A stretch of 64,000 bases of DNA, taken from contig NZ_OX458331.1 of the NCBI RefSeq assembly GCF_949769285.1, positions 310,001-374,000 of the forward strand, in the 5' to 3' direction. Source of the DNA: Anaerococcus sp. Marseille-Q7828 (GTDB lineage: Bacteria > Bacillota > Clostridia > Tissierellales > Peptoniphilaceae). The notes beneath the pieces were generated by a model. The model had not been told where the DNA came from and ran no database searches. It worked only from the letters and a program-made list of their open reading frames with translations. A program made the position numbers and the translations under genes. Of this stretch, positions 62,855 through 64,000 are shown one piece after another. The first letter of the stretch is position 1; every line of letters begins with the position of its first letter.

Positions 62855-63758
62855 CCTAAGTCCACCTTATTTTCTTTTGCATATGCTTCAACTTCTTTTA
62901 GTCTTGGAATAGAAGCAGCTGCTCCTTTTTTGCTACAAGCAAGACCTGCTCCAAGGCTTGCTAGCTTTAGTGACTTTTCAAGATCTTCGTCTTTTGAGAT
63001 ATTTGCAAGAAAATATCCTAGGAAAGTATCTCCAGCTCCTGTTGTATCAATAGCATTTGTCTTAAAGCTATCAAATTCAATCTTAGTATCTTTGGAAGAA
63101 TACATACCTCCATCTTTTCCAAGGGTTAGAAGAAGCTTTAGATCCTGATATCTATCCCTAAAATAGTCTATTATTTTATCTGGATCCTCACAGCCACTTA
63201 TCTCATAGGCTTCCGTTTCGTTTAGGATTAAGGTATCAATTTTGCTAAAATCAATTGTCTTTAGTGATTCATCTACTGGTGATGGATTTAAAACTATTTT
63301 CATCTTCCTTTTGCTAGCTTCATCTACTATGTATGGTAAGTTAGATATCTCATTTTGCAAAAGTAGGTAATCGCCTTCTTCAAATTCGGCCAAGACTTGG
63401 TCAATATAGGGCTTATCAATCTTTTTATTAGCACCTGCTTCTACGATTATTGAGTTATTGGCATCTTTATCTACTTGGATTATAGCATGACCAGAATTTC
63501 CAGAAACTTTTTAACTAAAAAATTAATCTCATTTTTAGCTAAGTAATCTAGTAGAATATCTCCATCATCCTCTCCTACAAATCCTGCATGAATTACATCA
63601 GCGCCAGCTCTCTTAAGAGCTATGGATTGGTTGAGCCCCTTGCCACCGAGCCCTTCATTATAAGATATGGCAGATATAGTCTCACCTTCATTTACTATGT
63701 GATCTAGTGAATAAACTTTATCAATATTTAGCGATCCAAAGTTTAAAATTTGTGTCAT
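62851..63758 (-). pseudogene. rbsK: Ribokinase, broken by a single frameshift
   Basis: The N-terminal 78 or so codons (GSLNIDKVYSLDHIVNEGET, GGKGLNQSIALKRAG) and the remaining part (SGNSGHAIIQVD, EAGANKKID, LNETEAYEI, the DTTGAGDTFLGYF catalytic motif) are in different frames. The shift falls at the T5 run 63508-63512 (A5 on the coding strand). One more A would give V-K-K-V-S-G-N-S-G-H and restore about 302 codons. No other damage is seen, so this is a recent mutation, a slippage-prone site or an assembly error. Intact, it would make ribose-5-phosphate. Confidence 0.85.
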
Positions 63759-63767
63759 ATGTCCTCC

Positions 63768-64000
63768 TTACAAGGCAAAAACCACACCCAGAATTGCAGA
63801 AATTGCAATAATTACAAGCGGGTGAATTTTCTTAAATTTTATCAAGGCAAATAGAAATACAGCAAACAAGACTATAGGAATAGGTCTTAATAAGTCGATG
63901 ATATTTCCACTGGTCCTAAACAAATCTACATCAAAAAGTGTTATGACCATTACAGAGCTCATAGCTCCAAGGATAAGGCCAGCTGTGGCAGGTCTTATTG
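63768..64000 (-). CDS. Chromate-transporter (ChrA)-family membrane protein, C-terminal part
   Basis: The frame stays open to the window edge, so the listed Met at 63962 is internal. The visible 77 residues read RPATAGLILGAMSSVMV, a helix, then KIHPLVIIAISAILGVVFAL, the end of a ChrA-type (CHR) domain. Many short paired CHR proteins in anaerobes have unknown, probably non-chromate, substrates. It ends nine bases before the ribokinase start, in one operon with ribokinase and nucleoside hydrolase. Confidence 0.7.
   Translation of the reverse strand, partial: IRPATAGLILGAMSSVMVITLFDVDLFRTSGNIIDLLRPIPIVLFAVFLFALIKFKKIHPLVIIAISAILGVVFAL

Overview
The window looks like the chromosome of a low-GC, Gram-positive anaerobe. 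The best guess is a peptidoglycan-rich coccus of the Anaerococcus/Peptoniphilus type (Tissierellia). This rests on AT-rich codon use, strong AGGAGG-type ribosome sites, sigma-A-like promoters, many lipoproteins, a ctsR-mcsA-mcsB-clpC operon, an NPKTG sortase-anchored enzyme, MsmX-type sugar ABC ATPases, and the absence of respiratory or outer-membrane genes. The genus is an inference. I saw no tRNA, rRNA, CRISPR array, phage or intact IS.

Region 1 (1-21.6 kb) is a host-glycan utilisation locus. It holds the end of a GH2 beta-galactosidase-type enzyme, two ROK sugar kinases, GH29 alpha-fucosidase, a GH1 enzyme, an RpiR regulator, GH125 and GH38 alpha-mannosidases, and a GH84 N-acetylglucosaminidase. 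Next come two paralogous oligosaccharide-binding lipoproteins, an LplB/YtcP-type permease pair, a YesL-like protein and an MsmX-type ATPase; mannose-6-phosphate isomerase lies further upstream. None of the enzymes whose N-terminus is visible has a signal peptide. The likely scheme is import of intact N-glycan-like oligosaccharides, trimming in the cytoplasm, phosphorylation of the released sugars and ManA conversion to fructose-6-P. CcpA-like (cre) sites precede the importer operon.

Region 2 (20.7-29.5 kb) mixes cell-wall and housekeeping genes: an S11 carboxypeptidase, a HIRAN protein next to a coiled-coil protein with a J-domain HPD motif, an orphan two-TM protein, two flavinylatable (FMN-bind) lipoproteins, radA, a GCS2-type glutamate-cysteine ligase and ogt.

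Region 3 (29.5-46.6 kb) has a maltodextrin-type ABC operon whose MalF carries a roughly 250-residue charged N-terminal extension. It is followed by clpC-mcsB-mcsA-ctsR with a CtsR operator; McsB has lost its catalytic cysteine. Then come a wall-anchored C69 dipeptidase under a perfect cre site and a ugp-type ABC operon.

Region 4 (46.6-64 kb) holds a palindromic MITE-like element, an M20 amidohydrolase with a carrier, a YugP-type protease, LemA with two DUF2207 paralogues, a Ktr/Trk potassium uptake pair, a LURP-one-like protein and an M42 aminopeptidase. A yybP-ykoY (Mn2+) riboswitch precedes a P-type ATPase. The window ends in a ChrA-family transporter / ribokinase / nucleoside hydrolase operon in which the ribokinase is frameshifted.
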